Counted from the first letter of the stretch, positions 11,204-20,667 are shown. The stretch: 64,000 bases of DNA from JAGQSZ01 sp049647585 (GCA_049647585.1 JBARXY010000044.1:101192-165191); one strand, 5' to 3'. The notes: generated by a model not told the origin, from the letters alone. Numbers and translations are program-made.

Positions 11204-12127
11204 ATGGGAGCGGGTTACGCGACGGCGAGAGGAGACCAGCGGAGTCGATCCGACGATTCCGGACGCCTCCGAATCCAGGCGCTGGACAACCCCCTGCTTC
11301 CACTGCGCCCAACGACCGTGAACGAAGCCCTGGACCTGGGGTTTCAGCTTCTCAGGTCACGGGTCGGCCTGCTCGTGGGCCTGGTGGCGACGTTCTACCT
11401 GCCGATCCAGATCCTTGATCTGACTCTCCGCCTGACTGTGGCAACCCAGGCCGAAAGGGCCAATTCGGCCGCCGTCGTGTTCGGGGTTGCCGGAGTGGGT
11501 GAGTGGTCGGGTTGGATGTTCCTGCCGTTCGGGCTCCAACGCGTGGCGCTATCCATGTTGGGAGTTTCCTGTGGATTCCTTGCAATGGCAATGATCCGCG
11601 GGGAGACGCCGAGTTATCGAACAGTTCTGGCATTTACCCTGAAGCGCTGTTGGATGGCGGTTGTCATCGTGGTGGCAGTGGCCGCACTCATGGTGTTCGG
11701 TACCTTCCTGGCGATGTTGGGGGCTGTGCTGTTCGGGAGCTGGACCTTCGTGGCTTCCGTCATCGCGGGTGCAGAACAGCGAGGGCCGTTGTCGTCGGTC
11801 GGGCGTAGCATTTCGCTGTCGCGGGCCAATGGCGGTCAATCGCTGATGATGTTCGTCGGGATAATCGTCGTGACGGTGTTGGTGCGAACGATCACGTACG
11901 CAGGGCCGGCCCTGCTGCTGACCTACCTGGGTATGCCCGAGGGTCTGCAATTGCTGGTGGGGCAGCTTTCGGCGTTGCTGTTGTTGATCGCACCGTTACT
12001 CACAGCCTGTCTCGCAACCACCTCGTACCTGTCGATGAGGACTAGGTCCGAAGGGCTCGACCTGCAGCTGCGAATGGGTAACGCCGTCGGCGCTCGCAAC
12101 GTCGGAGCTGTCGATGTCGGCCCATAG
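11204..12127 (+). CDS. Multi-pass membrane protein, first gene of the MoxR/DUF58 cluster
   Basis: 307 residues from ATG 11204; the frame is open upstream but overlaps the divergent methyltransferase, so the internal ATG is preferred. About six hydrophobic segments are seen, starting with GLLVGLVATFYLPIQILDL. The motif TVNEALDLGFQLLRSR before the first helix is typical of the GDPD-membrane-domain/DUF7847-like proteins. It occupies the position of M. tuberculosis Rv3689. It overlaps the DUF4129 gene by 14 bases. No enzymatic motif is visible. Confidence 0.78.
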   Translation: MGAGYATARGDQRSRSDDSGRLRIQALDNPLLPLRPTTVNEALDLGFQLLRSRVGLLVGLVATFYLPIQILDLTLRLTVATQAERANSAAVVFGVAGVGEWSGWMFLPFGLQRVALSMLGVSCGFLAMAMIRGETPSYRTVLAFTLKRCWMAVVIVVAVAALMVFGTFLAMLGAVLFGSWTFVASVIAGAEQRGPLSSVGRSISLSRANGGQSLMMFVGIIVVTVLVRTITYAGPALLLTYLGMPEGLQLLVGQLSALLLLIAPLLTACLATTSYLSMRTRSEGLDLQLRMGNAVGARNVGAVDVGP

Positions 12128-12947
12128 CTTGCTGGGCCAGAGCCGGCGAGGTCGAAGCCTGCGGGGTCGGAGCCGGCGAGGTCGGAGCACCCGGCCGATT
12201 CTGCTGACGGTGTTTCTAGGGCTCGTGCTGGCGGTTGTAGCCGCTCCAATTCTCAACGTCGACCCGGCAGGTGCCACCGGTGCGCAGGAGCCGAAGCCCG
12301 ATCCGCAGGCGCAGCTACCCGGGGAGACTGACTCGCCGGGTCAGATACGTGACGAAACCAGGCAGATTCTCGAGGGCAGCGAGTTCTCTTATGAGAAGGG
12401 ATATTTGGAGAGGTTCCTCGACTGGTTGGATCGACAGTTTGGTGGCAGTTCCGGTACCAGCGTGCAGGGAGGCGAGGCGGGCGCTTTCGGCGGCGGTATC
12501 GGAACAGTCGTGGCCTGGGTGATTCTCGCCATTGCGGCTGCAGCCCTGGTCTTCGTCGCGGTCCGCTACTTCAAACGCCGAACCCCCAAGGTCGCCAAGA
12601 AGAGCGAGGCACCGATCACCGCTGTGGAACACGGTCGAAGTGCTCGTGAATGGAACACCGATGCAGAAAGGTTCGAAGCTGCGGGGGAGTGGAAACAAGC
12701 GATGCGTGCCCGCTACCGGCTGCTGGTCAGAGAGCTGATTGATCGGGGCGAGCTACCCGACGTTGTTGGTCGCACGACTCGGGAACTCCGTGTGGAGATC
12801 GAGAGGAGCGCCCCAGCGGCTGCGGGCAGCTTCGATGCCGCATCGACCCTGTTCGAACTGCCCTGGTACGCGGCCGAGGAGACCGGCCCGGACGAAAATC
12901 GACAGTTCCGGATGCTCGCAGCCAAGATTCTGGAGACGACTCGATGA
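12114..12947 (+). CDS. DUF4129-domain membrane protein
   Basis: 277 residues. An Arg-rich N-terminus made of (S-R/L-R-G-R) repeats is followed by a membrane or signal segment (about 28-46), a periplasmic linker, a second helix (about 128-149) and a cytoplasmic DUF4129 domain. That domain contains EWNTDAERFEAAGEWKQAMR, RYRLLVRELIDRG and ending LPWYAAEE. In DUF4129 families this domain travels with DUF58, MoxR and transglutaminase-like proteins. It corresponds by position to Rv3690. The stop overlaps the next ATG (ATGA). Confidence 0.85.
   Translation: MSAHSLLGQSRRGRSLRGRSRRGRSTRPILLTVFLGLVLAVVAAPILNVDPAGATGAQEPKPDPQAQLPGETDSPGQIRDETRQILEGSEFSYEKGYLERFLDWLDRQFGGSSGTSVQGGEAGAFGGGIGTVVAWVILAIAAAALVFVAVRYFKRRTPKVAKKSEAPITAVEHGRSAREWNTDAERFEAAGEWKQAMRARYRLLVRELIDRGELPDVVGRTTRELRVEIERSAPAAAGSFDAASTLFELPWYAAEETGPDENRQFRMLAAKILETTR
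12141..12188. repeat. 15-nt tandem repeat coding for SRRGR units
   Basis: Three units of AGCCGGCGAGGTCGR type (12141-12155, 12156-12170, 12171-12185) plus a partial fourth encode a basic repeat in front of the first membrane helix of the DUF4129 protein. Confidence 0.8.
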
Positions 12948-14293
12948 GCTCCGGAGTAGCCGCAGGCTCCACCGGATCGAGTGGAGCCGGGGCATCAGCC
13001 GGATCCTCGCGAGCTGGTGGGATTGGTGGCATACGGATCGGGATCGCATTTCTGATCATCGCAGCGGTGGTGATGATCGTCATCAACGACAAGACACCCG
13101 ACCGTCGACCGTTCGACCTCGACTCCACTGCCGCTGATGGATTCGCAGCGGTCCGCATCCTGTTGGAGAGGCGGGGTGTCGAACCACGACAGGTTCGGCC
13201 GGACGACAGGTCGATCCGCAGCCTGGGTGCCGGTGCTGTTCTGGTCGTTCCAGCACCGGAACTGGCCTCCGACGCCGAACTGGCAGAATTCCTCCTCGCA
13301 GCGGAACGCGGTGCCAGGGTCGTCTACGGATCTGATCCCACTCGCAGCGAGGACGCCCAATTCCCCGAGATCGGGGCGCCCTCAAGCCTTTCTGGACCAA
13401 GCCGTCGTGAATTGGCAGATTCGCCGATTGACCCTGCTCGCGCCGGAATCTGTGACATCGATGAGCTCGCGGATCTTGGCGTCATCGACATCGCTTTCGG
13501 CAACGGTGCACTTTCCCCCGACTCCCTGTCGTTCGTCGATCCGGACCGGGAGGTGATCCGACAACGTTCCTGTTACGGAACCCCCGAGGCGGCATGGTTC
13601 CGTGCCACGGACGTTGGCGAGCCAAGCAGCGACAGTCAGGGCGGAACGGGCGAGGTCATAGTCATGGGCTCGCCGTACCTCTGGGTGAATGCCCGGCTCC
13701 AGCCGGCAAAGGAACTGGGTGGTGGGGTCCCGGACAACGCCGCGACAGCAATCCGGCTGCTGCACAGAGATGTGCTGCTCAGAGAGGTGGGCTCCACGAC
13801 GGCGACGGTCACCGTGGTACGGGCGGTTCGCAGCTCGGGGATTGGCCCCGACGGAACCCAGAATCCCGTCGAACTATTGCCGTTCGGCGTGAAGCTGGCA
13901 CTGGTGCAGCTATTGGGTGCGTTCGCAATCTTTGTGTGGTGGCGATCGAGGCGTCTGGGGGCGCCGATGATCGAGCCGTTGCCCGTAGAGATCGCCGGAT
14001 CTGAGCTCGTTGCAGCGGTCGGCAGCCTGCGACACCGTCGCGGTGACGTGGACCGAGCGGCACGCGCCTTGCGTGCCAATATGCGCCGAACCCTGGGCAT
14101 GTCGCTCGGAGTGCCGCCCACAGCTCCCTTCGAAGCACTAGTCGATCAGGTTGCCCGACAGTCCGGCCTGCCATCTGAACAGATCAGCGCTGCGCTTGCG
14201 GACAGCTACGTCGGCAGCCATGAATCGCTAGTCAAGTTGTCCGAGACCCTCGAATCCATACGCTGGGAGACCAAGGATGTCCATGAACGCTGA
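12944..14293 (+). CDS. DUF4350-domain membrane protein
   Basis: 449 residues. A Gly/Ser/Ala-rich N-terminus and one membrane segment (about 27-47) precede the DUF4350 region, with the typical DSTAADGFAAVRILLERRGVE. A second membrane segment near 310-325 (LVQLLGAFAIFVWWRSRRLG) leads to a cytoplasmic tail rich in Arg. Position matches Rv3691. The DUF4350 fold resembles a glutamine-amidotransferase-like domain without catalytic residues, as known for the family. The gene is linked by a 17-base overlap to MoxR, suggesting a complex with the ATPase. Confidence 0.83.
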   Translation: MSSGVAAGSTGSSGAGASAGSSRAGGIGGIRIGIAFLIIAAVVMIVINDKTPDRRPFDLDSTAADGFAAVRILLERRGVEPRQVRPDDRSIRSLGAGAVLVVPAPELASDAELAEFLLAAERGARVVYGSDPTRSEDAQFPEIGAPSSLSGPSRRELADSPIDPARAGICDIDELADLGVIDIAFGNGALSPDSLSFVDPDREVIRQRSCYGTPEAAWFRATDVGEPSSDSQGGTGEVIVMGSPYLWVNARLQPAKELGGGVPDNAATAIRLLHRDVLLREVGSTTATVTVVRAVRSSGIGPDGTQNPVELLPFGVKLALVQLLGAFAIFVWWRSRRLGAPMIEPLPVEIAGSELVAAVGSLRHRRGDVDRAARALRANMRRTLGMSLGVPPTAPFEALVDQVARQSGLPSEQISAALADSYVGSHESLVKLSETLESIRWETKDVHER

Positions 14294-15248
14294 ACGACAC
14301 CCCCGGGAGGCGATCATCGCCCTCCGTGACGAGATCAACAAGGTGGTGGTCGGACAGGATGGGACGCTGTCGGGGTTGGTCGCTGCGCTACTCGTCCGAG
14401 GCCATGTACTCCTCGAGGGCGTCCCGGGTGTGGCAAAGACGATGCTGGTCAAGACGATGGCCGAGGCGCTCGACCTGGATTTCAAACGGGTTCAGTTCAC
14501 TCCGGATCTGATGCCCTCGGATGTGACCGGCCAACTGGTCCTCAACGCCGACGGTGGAGCGGAACGATTCAAGTTCCGTCATGGGCCGATCTTCACCAAT
14601 CTCTTCCTGGCGGATGAGATCAACCGCACTCCGCCCAAGACCCAATCGGCGCTCCTCGAAGCAATGGAGGAACGTCAGGTGACGGCGGAAGGCCATGCCC
14701 GACCGTTGCCCGACCCGTTTGTCGTGATCGCAACCCAGAATCCTGTTGAACAGGAAGGCACCTACCCGCTTCCAGAGGCACAGCTCGACAGGTTCATGTT
14801 CAAACTGATCGTCGGCTACCCGAGTGCCGAGCAGGAGTATCAGATCCTGGCCCACCACAACCAGGGCCTCGATCCCCACGATCCCGCATCAGCCGGAGTT
14901 GTGCCCGTGGCGAATGCCGCCGATCTGGCGGCTGCCAGAGCGCAGGTCGAACTCGTCAGGGTCGAGCCGACGGTGATCAACTACATAGTGGCCCTGTGCC
15001 GCGCCACCAGGGATTCACCCTCCGTCGAGCTGGGGGTCAGCCCCCGTGGTGCGGCGGCACTGCTGCACGCGTCCAAGGCATGGGCCTGGCTGTCCGGGCG
15101 AGAGTACGTCACGCCGGATGAGATCAAGGCCGTGGCGAAGCCGACTCTTCGCCACAGGCTGATCATTCGACCCGAACTCGAGCTCGAAGGCGTGAGCGCC
15201 GATTCTCTGCTCGATGTGATCCTCAGCACCGTTCCCGCCCCGAGATGA
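14277..15248 (+). CDS. MoxR-family AAA+ ATPase
   Basis: 323 residues. Walker A is GVPGVAKT (48-55), Walker B is LFLADEINR (D113, E114), followed by PPKTQSALLEAMEERQV and sensor motif VIATQNPVEQEGTYPLPEAQ, a MoxR hallmark. MoxR ATPases act as chaperones in assembly or metal insertion of partner proteins, often VWA/DUF58 proteins. The neighbouring DUF58 and DUF4129 proteins are the likely clients. Position matches M. tuberculosis moxR2 (Rv3692). ATG 14277 overlaps the upstream gene by 17 bases; a second ATG at 14283 is possible. Confidence 0.95.
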   Translation: MSMNAERHPREAIIALRDEINKVVVGQDGTLSGLVAALLVRGHVLLEGVPGVAKTMLVKTMAEALDLDFKRVQFTPDLMPSDVTGQLVLNADGGAERFKFRHGPIFTNLFLADEINRTPPKTQSALLEAMEERQVTAEGHARPLPDPFVVIATQNPVEQEGTYPLPEAQLDRFMFKLIVGYPSAEQEYQILAHHNQGLDPHDPASAGVVPVANAADLAAARAQVELVRVEPTVINYIVALCRATRDSPSVELGVSPRGAAALLHASKAWAWLSGREYVTPDEIKAVAKPTLRHRLIIRPELELEGVSADSLLDVILSTVPAPR

Positions 15249-15261
15249 CCCCGGGTCTGCG

Positions 15262-16599
15262 GTGAGCCTATTTCCCACCCGTCGGCTCGCGTTGCTGGCT
15301 GCCCTCGTGGCAGTCGGTCTTGTCTTCGTGCCGGACAACGACGCACCGGTCATCTGGATCGTCGTGGGGCTGACCGCTGCGTTGGTTCTGGTTGGACTGG
15401 CTGACGCGTTTCTGGGCACCGGTCCTTCTCAGCTGACCTTCACCCGCCGTCACCCACCGGTGGTGATGGTCGGTTCCGAGGCGTCGGTCGAATGGGAAGT
15501 CAGATCGTCCGCGCGTCGCACGCTGCACCTGGAGATGGCCGATGAACTGCTGCCGTCGCTTCACCCGGCGGTGCGTCGATTCTCGGTGGTGGTTCCGCCG
15601 GGCGGCACAGCGTCGGTGAAGACGACCATCCGTCCGTCCCGTCGAGGCCGATTCGAGATCCAGACCCTCGCGGTCCGGATCCGTGGCCGTCTGGGACTGG
15701 GGGTACGTCAGCGCAATGTCGGTCTGGTCACGTCGCTGCAGGTGCACCCGCTGTTCCGTTCCAAGGCCGAGGCGGAGCTGAAGATCAAACGGGCCAGGAT
15801 CCTCGAGATCGGTATGCGTTCTGCGCCCGGCCTCGGCGGCGGGACCGAGTTCGAGCAGTTGCGTGACTACGGCCCCGATGACGAGTTCCGCAGGATCGAC
15901 TGGACCGCATCCGCACGGATCGGACGTCCAATTGTCCGGACCTACAGGGCTGAGCGCAACCAATCGGTCCTGATCATGTTGGACAACGGCCGGGTCATGG
16001 CTGGGCTCGTCGACGGCGTCCCACGGGTCGAGCACGCCATGGACGCGGCGATGATGCTGACCACCGTCGCGACGCGACTGGGGGATCGCGCCGGTCTGGT
16101 CGCTTTCGACCGACGGGTCCGTTCGGTGGTACCGCCGGCACGCAAGAAAAATCAGCCCGGCATGGTCACCCAGGCTCTGTTCGCCCTTGAGCCCGAACTT
16201 TCCGAGTCGGACTACATAGGTGCGTTCTCCCAGGTAGCGGCACGCTTCAGACGGCGCACGATGCTGGTACTTCTGACGGACCTGGTCGAACAGGTCGTCG
16301 AGGACTCGCTGCTTCCTGCGTTGCCCCTGCTCACCAAGACCCATCTGGTTGTAATCGCCGGCGTGCGTGACCCCATGGTGGAATCGTGGGCCAACGGGAC
16401 TGCTGTCGCGGACCCGACGGAGGATCCCTCCAAGGCTGAGTTCCGCAAAGTCGCGGCGCTCGAATCCCTCGAGGCCCGGCGCCTCGGCGTGGCCAAGCTC
16501 CGCGGGATGGGGGCAACCGTGATCGATGTGGCTCCGGGCAAGCTGGCAACCGAACTCGCAGACGCCTATCTGCTCGTCAAGGCAACTGGGCGCCTCTAG
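15262..16599 (+). CDS. DUF58/VWA-like protein partner of MoxR
   Basis: 445 residues from GTG 15262, 13 bases after moxR. Two N-terminal membrane helices (about 8-25 and 28-50) precede a beta-rich domain and the DUF58 signature REFEQLRDY-like segment FEQLRDYGPDDEFRRIDWTA, then ARIGRPIVRTYRAERNQ and the VWA-like start VLIMLDNGRVM. DUF58 proteins are MoxR-associated membrane proteins of uncertain role. It corresponds to Rv3693. It ends 25 bases from a convergent SpoIIM-like gene. Confidence 0.92.
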   Translation: MSLFPTRRLALLAALVAVGLVFVPDNDAPVIWIVVGLTAALVLVGLADAFLGTGPSQLTFTRRHPPVVMVGSEASVEWEVRSSARRTLHLEMADELLPSLHPAVRRFSVVVPPGGTASVKTTIRPSRRGRFEIQTLAVRIRGRLGLGVRQRNVGLVTSLQVHPLFRSKAEAELKIKRARILEIGMRSAPGLGGGTEFEQLRDYGPDDEFRRIDWTASARIGRPIVRTYRAERNQSVLIMLDNGRVMAGLVDGVPRVEHAMDAAMMLTTVATRLGDRAGLVAFDRRVRSVVPPARKKNQPGMVTQALFALEPELSESDYIGAFSQVAARFRRRTMLVLLTDLVEQVVEDSLLPALPLLTKTHLVVIAGVRDPMVESWANGTAVADPTEDPSKAEFRKVAALESLEARRLGVAKLRGMGATVIDVAPGKLATELADAYLLVKATGRL

Positions 16600-16624
16600 G
16601 TCCGGCGCCCTCTCGGGTCCGGAA

Positions 16625-17644
16625 CTACTCGGGCCCGGGGCTCCGTAGGTCCCGCCGCTCCTCGCCGAACAGGCCGGTCAGACCCTTTCGTTCTGCGTTG
16701 GAACCGAACGTCACGATATACACCACGAAGAATACGAAGACTCCGACACCTATGGCTATGCGCATTGACGTGGGCAGCGACGACGGGGTGACGAACCCTT
16801 CGATCAGGCCGGCGACGATGAAACAGACCGCCAGACCCATGACGATCACGACCGAACGCATCGCCTCATCCGCGAAGGCCCTGGCTCGAGTCTGTTCTCC
16901 GGGTGCGACGACCGCCCAGGAAAGACGTAACCCCGCCGCACCGGCAATAAGGATCGATGCAATCTCAAGAAGCCCATGGGGGAGTATCAGCCCCCAGAAC
17001 TGGGAACTCTCACCGGCTTGGTGCATCACCGCAGCCATTACCCCGATGTTCATACCGTTGGTGGCAAGTATGTAGGCCGGGCCGACGAGCACCACCACTC
17101 CGAGTGCGAACGCCAGGAACGCCACCTGGATGTTGTTGATCATCACCATCCCCGAGAAGCTTCGTGCTGCTTCGGAGCTGTAGTAGTCCCTGAACTCGTG
17201 GCTGGCATACAGCTCCTGGGCCTCGGGTGGGATTGAGGCGTCTAGGGCCACCGGATTGTTGGCGAGCCAGATTCCCATGCCGATCGCAGGAAGCAGCAGA
17301 CAGATCATTGCTGCAGCAATGAATCGTCTAGAACCCCATACTGCGGCGGGAAACGTCTCGGAGAAGAACAGGCCTACAGAACGAACGCCACCTCGGCGTT
17401 GCTGATAGATGATGTTGCGTGCCGCTCCCAACAACTGGGACAGCCGCGCGTTGAGAGCCGGATCGCCGTACTGCGTCCTTGCGTGTGAAAGTTGGGCTGA
17501 CACGCGTTGGTAGAGGGCGATCAGCTCGGTCACCTCGGCGTCGCTGAACCGTCGGGCACCCCGCGGTCCGTCCTTGGTCAACTCCTCGAGTCGACGCCAG
17601 GTCGGGTCATTTCTCTGAAGGTACCGGTCGATGTCCACCGCCAC
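16625..17644 (-). CDS. SpoIIM/stage II sporulation protein M-like membrane protein
   Basis: 339 residues. A soluble N-terminal part of about 100 residues (DRYLQRNDPTWRRLEEL, DAEVTELIALYQRVSAQLSHAR) precedes five or so membrane helices, including AMICLLLPAIGMGIWLAN and the conserved NNIQVAFLAFALGVV and GLILPHGLLEIASILIAGA. These are the actinobacterial DUF95/SpoIIM signature. No sporulation genes are nearby, so the family name should not be read as function. It matches Rv3694c, divergent from the RDD gene by 15 bp. GTG 17644 or GTG 17638 could be the start. Confidence 0.9.
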   Translation of the reverse strand: MAVDIDRYLQRNDPTWRRLEELTKDGPRGARRFSDAEVTELIALYQRVSAQLSHARTQYGDPALNARLSQLLGAARNIIYQQRRGGVRSVGLFFSETFPAAVWGSRRFIAAAMICLLLPAIGMGIWLANNPVALDASIPPEAQELYASHEFRDYYSSEAARSFSGMVMINNIQVAFLAFALGVVVLVGPAYILATNGMNIGVMAAVMHQAGESSQFWGLILPHGLLEIASILIAGAAGLRLSWAVVAPGEQTRARAFADEAMRSVVIVMGLAVCFIVAGLIEGFVTPSSLPTSMRIAIGVGVFVFFVVYIVTFGSNAERKGLTGLFGEERRDLRSPGPE

Positions 17645-17645
17645 G

Positions 17646-17652
17646 TACCGTA
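17646..17652. promoter_or_regulatory. Overlapping face-to-face candidate -10 boxes for the SpoIIM/RDD divergon
   Basis: TACCGT (17646-17651, plus strand) and TACGGT (17647-17652, minus strand) overlap almost completely in the 15-bp divergent gap region. The plus box is eight bases from ATG 17660, which would give a leaderless RDD transcript. This is pattern-based only. Confidence 0.3.
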
Positions 17653-17659
17653 TTGCCCC

Positions 17660-18454
17660 ATGGGCGCACGCGTGATCACCCCAGAGGCAGTAATTCTGGA
17701 ACTGCCGACCGCCGGTGTCGCCACGAGGGCGTTCGCACGGATGCTCGACCTGGCGATTTTCGCGTTCGTGCTTGGGACCCTGGGCAGGCTTCTGTGGATA
17801 CCGCTGATCCTCGGCGGAAGTGAAGTTCTCTTCGTCATGTTGATGGTGTTCCTGTTTCTGTTGGTCCTGCCGATCGGTACCGAGATCCTCTGGAAGGGGC
17901 AGAGCTTCGGAAAGTCGATGTTCGGACTCCGCGTTGTCGGACTCGACGGCTCGCCGATGGTTCCACGCCAGGCACTGGTGCGTGGGCTCGTCGGTCTGGT
18001 GGACATCTTCGCCTCTCTTGGTTTCGTGGCGCTGTTCACGGCCCAGTTCTCAATCAGTTCGCAACGCCCGGGCGATATGGCTGCAGGCACCGTTGTCATT
18101 CGGACGCGGGGTGCAGCGAAGCGGCTGACCCCGATAGCGTTCCATCCGCCGGTGGGCTACGAGTACTACATCTCGACTCTCGACGTGGGACGACTCGATG
18201 ATGCCGATTTCACCCTGATCCGGGAATTCCTCCTACGCGTCAGGGAACTGTCGCCAGCCACCCGTCACGAGATCGCCGACCAGCTTGCGCGACGCACATT
18301 GGAGCAGATCCAACACGTCCTACCGGGCGCCATCGACCCCGAGCTGTGGCTCATCTGTGTCGCCTCGGCATATCAGGCCAGACAGGGTGGACTACTGGCA
18401 GATGCTGCGCTTGGTCTTGCACCCCTGGCCGATCGATGGGCCAATGTCCGATGA
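17660..18454 (+). CDS. RDD-family membrane protein
   Basis: 264 residues. The RDD domain is recognisable: ATRAFARMLDLAIFAFVLG (Arg and Asp in the first helix), a second hydrophobic stretch, then GQSFGKSMFGLRVVGLDG and QRPGDMAAGTVVI. A cytoplasmic C-terminal tail of about 100 residues (LSPATRHEIADQLARR) follows. RDD proteins are small membrane proteins sometimes linked to transport or ion antiport. It matches Rv3695 at the end of the cluster. ATG 17660 avoids overlap with the divergent gene; GTG 17672 is an alternative. Confidence 0.9.
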   Translation: MGARVITPEAVILELPTAGVATRAFARMLDLAIFAFVLGTLGRLLWIPLILGGSEVLFVMLMVFLFLLVLPIGTEILWKGQSFGKSMFGLRVVGLDGSPMVPRQALVRGLVGLVDIFASLGFVALFTAQFSISSQRPGDMAAGTVVIRTRGAAKRLTPIAFHPPVGYEYYISTLDVGRLDDADFTLIREFLLRVRELSPATRHEIADQLARRTLEQIQHVLPGAIDPELWLICVASAYQARQGGLLADAALGLAPLADRWANVR

Positions 18455-18581
18455 CGCCATTGCGGTAGCTGCGATGAGGCCGTTGCCATAGTCGCGATCT
18501 CCTCATTGCGGTTGGCCGCGGTCGTTGGGATGCGCTGGGCAATTGCGCAGCCGAGGCGCTCCCGGCCACACTTCGCCACAG

Positions 18582-19808
18582 ATGGACTTCGACGACACCC
18601 CCGAGGAACGTGCGTTACGCGAGCAGGCACGAAAGTTCCTGGACGAGCACGCAACCCGTCTCGATCCGAACGAGTTGGCGGGCATGCGCACCCACCGGGC
18701 CCACACCGAGGATGAAGACATGGCCCTGCTCGAAGAGGGCAGAGCCTGGCAGCGGGTCAAGGCGGCTGGTGGCTGGGCCGCCCCGCATTGGCCGGAGCGT
18801 CACGGGGGACGAGCGCTCTCGCCGCTACTCGCCGGTGTGTTTGCGGCGGAGGAGCATCACTACAACGTTTCGGGGAATCTCTTCTCGGTAGGTGTAGGGA
18901 TGGTTGGGCCCACGATCATCGAGTGGGGCACCGCGGATCAACACGACACCTACCTATCGCCGATTCTGAGCGCAGATCACATCTGGTGCCAGCTGTTCAG
19001 CGAACCGGGTGCCGGTTCGGACCTGGCGGGGTTGGCGACGCGGGCTGTGCTGGACGGAGAGGAATGGGTGATCACCGGCCAGAAGGTGTGGACCACGGCG
19101 GCGCACTATTCGGATTACGGGTTACTTCTCGCACGTACCGATCCAGACGTTCCGAAGCATCGTGGAATCACGGCGATCATCGTCGACATGTCCTCGCCCG
19201 GAGTCGTTGTCCGGCCACTCCGACAGATCGACGGGGCGATCCACTTCAACGAGGTCTTTCTCGACGAAGTTCGGGTCCCCGTTTCCAACACGATCGGTCC
19301 GGTGGGCTCGGGCTGGGGAGTCGCTGTGACGATGCTCGCCCACGAACGTTCCTCTATCGGTGGGGGCGGGATGTACAACTTCGACCAGGTCCTGTCGTTG
19401 GCCAAGGCGTTCGGGGCCGAGAACGACAGGGTCGCGCGTCAGGAGTTGGCACGGCTCTTCACACGCTTCGAGATTCTGCGATTTCTCGGCTACCGCGTTC
19501 GTACGGCTGCCGAGCACGGCCAGGCCGTCGGACCCGAAAGTTCGGTCATGAAGCTCGCAGTTTCCGCGCTCTACGAGACCGGAGGTGACCTTGTGATCGC
19601 GCTGGAGGGTGCGGCAGGCATGCTGACTTCCGACGACGCACCCTTCGGCGGGACTTTCCAGGACCTTTTCATGGGCCAGTGGGCGCCGAGGTTGGGCGGC
19701 GGTACCGACCAGATACAGCGCAACATCATCGGTGAGCGGGTGTTGGGCCTTCCCGGCGAGCCACGACTCGACAAGTCGATGCCCTTCCGCGACATGCCCC
19801 GCAGCTGA
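18582..19808 (+). CDS. Acyl-CoA dehydrogenase
   Basis: 408 residues. FAD-dependent alpha,beta-dehydrogenation of an acyl-CoA. ATG 18582 starts MDFDDTPEERALREQARKFL, the classic N-terminus. FSEPGAGSDLAGLATRA and GQKVWTTAAHYSDYGLLLAR are family signatures, and the C-terminal LGGGTDQIQRNIIGERVLGLP is the CoA/FAD-binding tail. It is an orphan enzyme without electron transfer or enoyl-CoA hydratase genes beside it, so the substrate is unknown. The 127-bp upstream gap has short partial repeats around gccattgcgg/ctcattgcgg and nothing else I can support. Confidence 0.93.
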   Translation: MDFDDTPEERALREQARKFLDEHATRLDPNELAGMRTHRAHTEDEDMALLEEGRAWQRVKAAGGWAAPHWPERHGGRALSPLLAGVFAAEEHHYNVSGNLFSVGVGMVGPTIIEWGTADQHDTYLSPILSADHIWCQLFSEPGAGSDLAGLATRAVLDGEEWVITGQKVWTTAAHYSDYGLLLARTDPDVPKHRGITAIIVDMSSPGVVVRPLRQIDGAIHFNEVFLDEVRVPVSNTIGPVGSGWGVAVTMLAHERSSIGGGGMYNFDQVLSLAKAFGAENDRVARQELARLFTRFEILRFLGYRVRTAAEHGQAVGPESSVMKLAVSALYETGGDLVIALEGAAGMLTSDDAPFGGTFQDLFMGQWAPRLGGGTDQIQRNIIGERVLGLPGEPRLDKSMPFRDMPRS

Positions 19809-19809
19809 A

Positions 19810-20547
19810 CTAGAGCAGGTGGCTGATGCTGTCGGCCAGGCAGTCCGCATAGGTCGAGTAGCCGTCCTGGGACATGTGGGTTCCGTCGGCGTGGGGAACC
19901 AGGCCTTCGCTCGGGCTGAAACTGAAGCCCTCGTACTTGTAGAACTCGGGTCGAAGCCAGCCGGGGTCAGCCGGATCCTCCAGGACATCCACACAGTCGA
20001 CGACAGTGCCCACGAGGCCGTTGTTCGGGGCGAGGAGCAGCTCGTTGTAGGCCAGGCGAACAGGCTGCATCCACTGATAACCGTCGGGCTGACCGCCGAC
20101 GAGGTTGTTGGCAAACGGATGCATCGTCACGAACACCGCGGGGATACCCAGACCCGCTAGGTATTCGTCTATCGCCCGGTCGGCCGCCATGATCTCGGTG
20201 GCCGAGACTCCGCTGGCCATGTCGTTGACTCCGCCCTGAACAATCACCATCTGTGGATGGCCACACTCTTCGATCCACTGCTGGACCCGCTCACCGATCA
20301 GAGGTACGTACGAATCGATGGTCAGAGCTGATCCGCCCTGGGACGCGTTGAACACGCCGTATCCCGGCAGATTCATATATTTGGGGAGTTCCGCCCCGAC
20401 CGAGTCCCCGTGGAACTGAATTGTGGGACTGACGTAGGGACAGGCAGGTGGCGCCACGTTGTAGGTCGGCCCGGTTGGCGGTGTCTGACAGGCGGCAGCC
20501 ACGGGTGACAGCATTAATGCGACGACGGCAAGGACCTTCAGCTTCAC
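19810..20547 (-). CDS. Secreted SGNH/GDSL-type hydrolase
   Basis: 245 residues. The N-terminus MKLKVLAVVALMLSPVAAAC is a signal peptide ending in a possible lipobox cysteine (weak: Ala at -3). Block I is FHGDSVGAE with the catalytic Ser in GDS, block III is GGVND, and block V is DGTHMSQDGY with the Asp-x-x-His pair. The likely reaction is ester hydrolysis outside the membrane. GTG 20547 is preceded by GGGGGAAG, a good ribosome binding site. It is convergent with the acyl-CoA dehydrogenase (2-base gap). Confidence 0.88.
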   Translation of the reverse strand: MKLKVLAVVALMLSPVAAACQTPPTGPTYNVAPPACPYVSPTIQFHGDSVGAELPKYMNLPGYGVFNASQGGSALTIDSYVPLIGERVQQWIEECGHPQMVIVQGGVNDMASGVSATEIMAADRAIDEYLAGLGIPAVFVTMHPFANNLVGGQPDGYQWMQPVRLAYNELLLAPNNGLVGTVVDCVDVLEDPADPGWLRPEFYKYEGFSFSPSEGLVPHADGTHMSQDGYSTYADCLADSISHLL

Positions 20548-20667
20548 GTCTTCCCCCAGGACTTCGCTAACAAGCGGATCTTTGCTTCCTCAAGGTAGTC
20601 GAGAGCGGTGGCCATGACCACGGCTGGCTTGGCCACTCGCTGCCTGTTGCCCCACGGAGCCCTCCGG

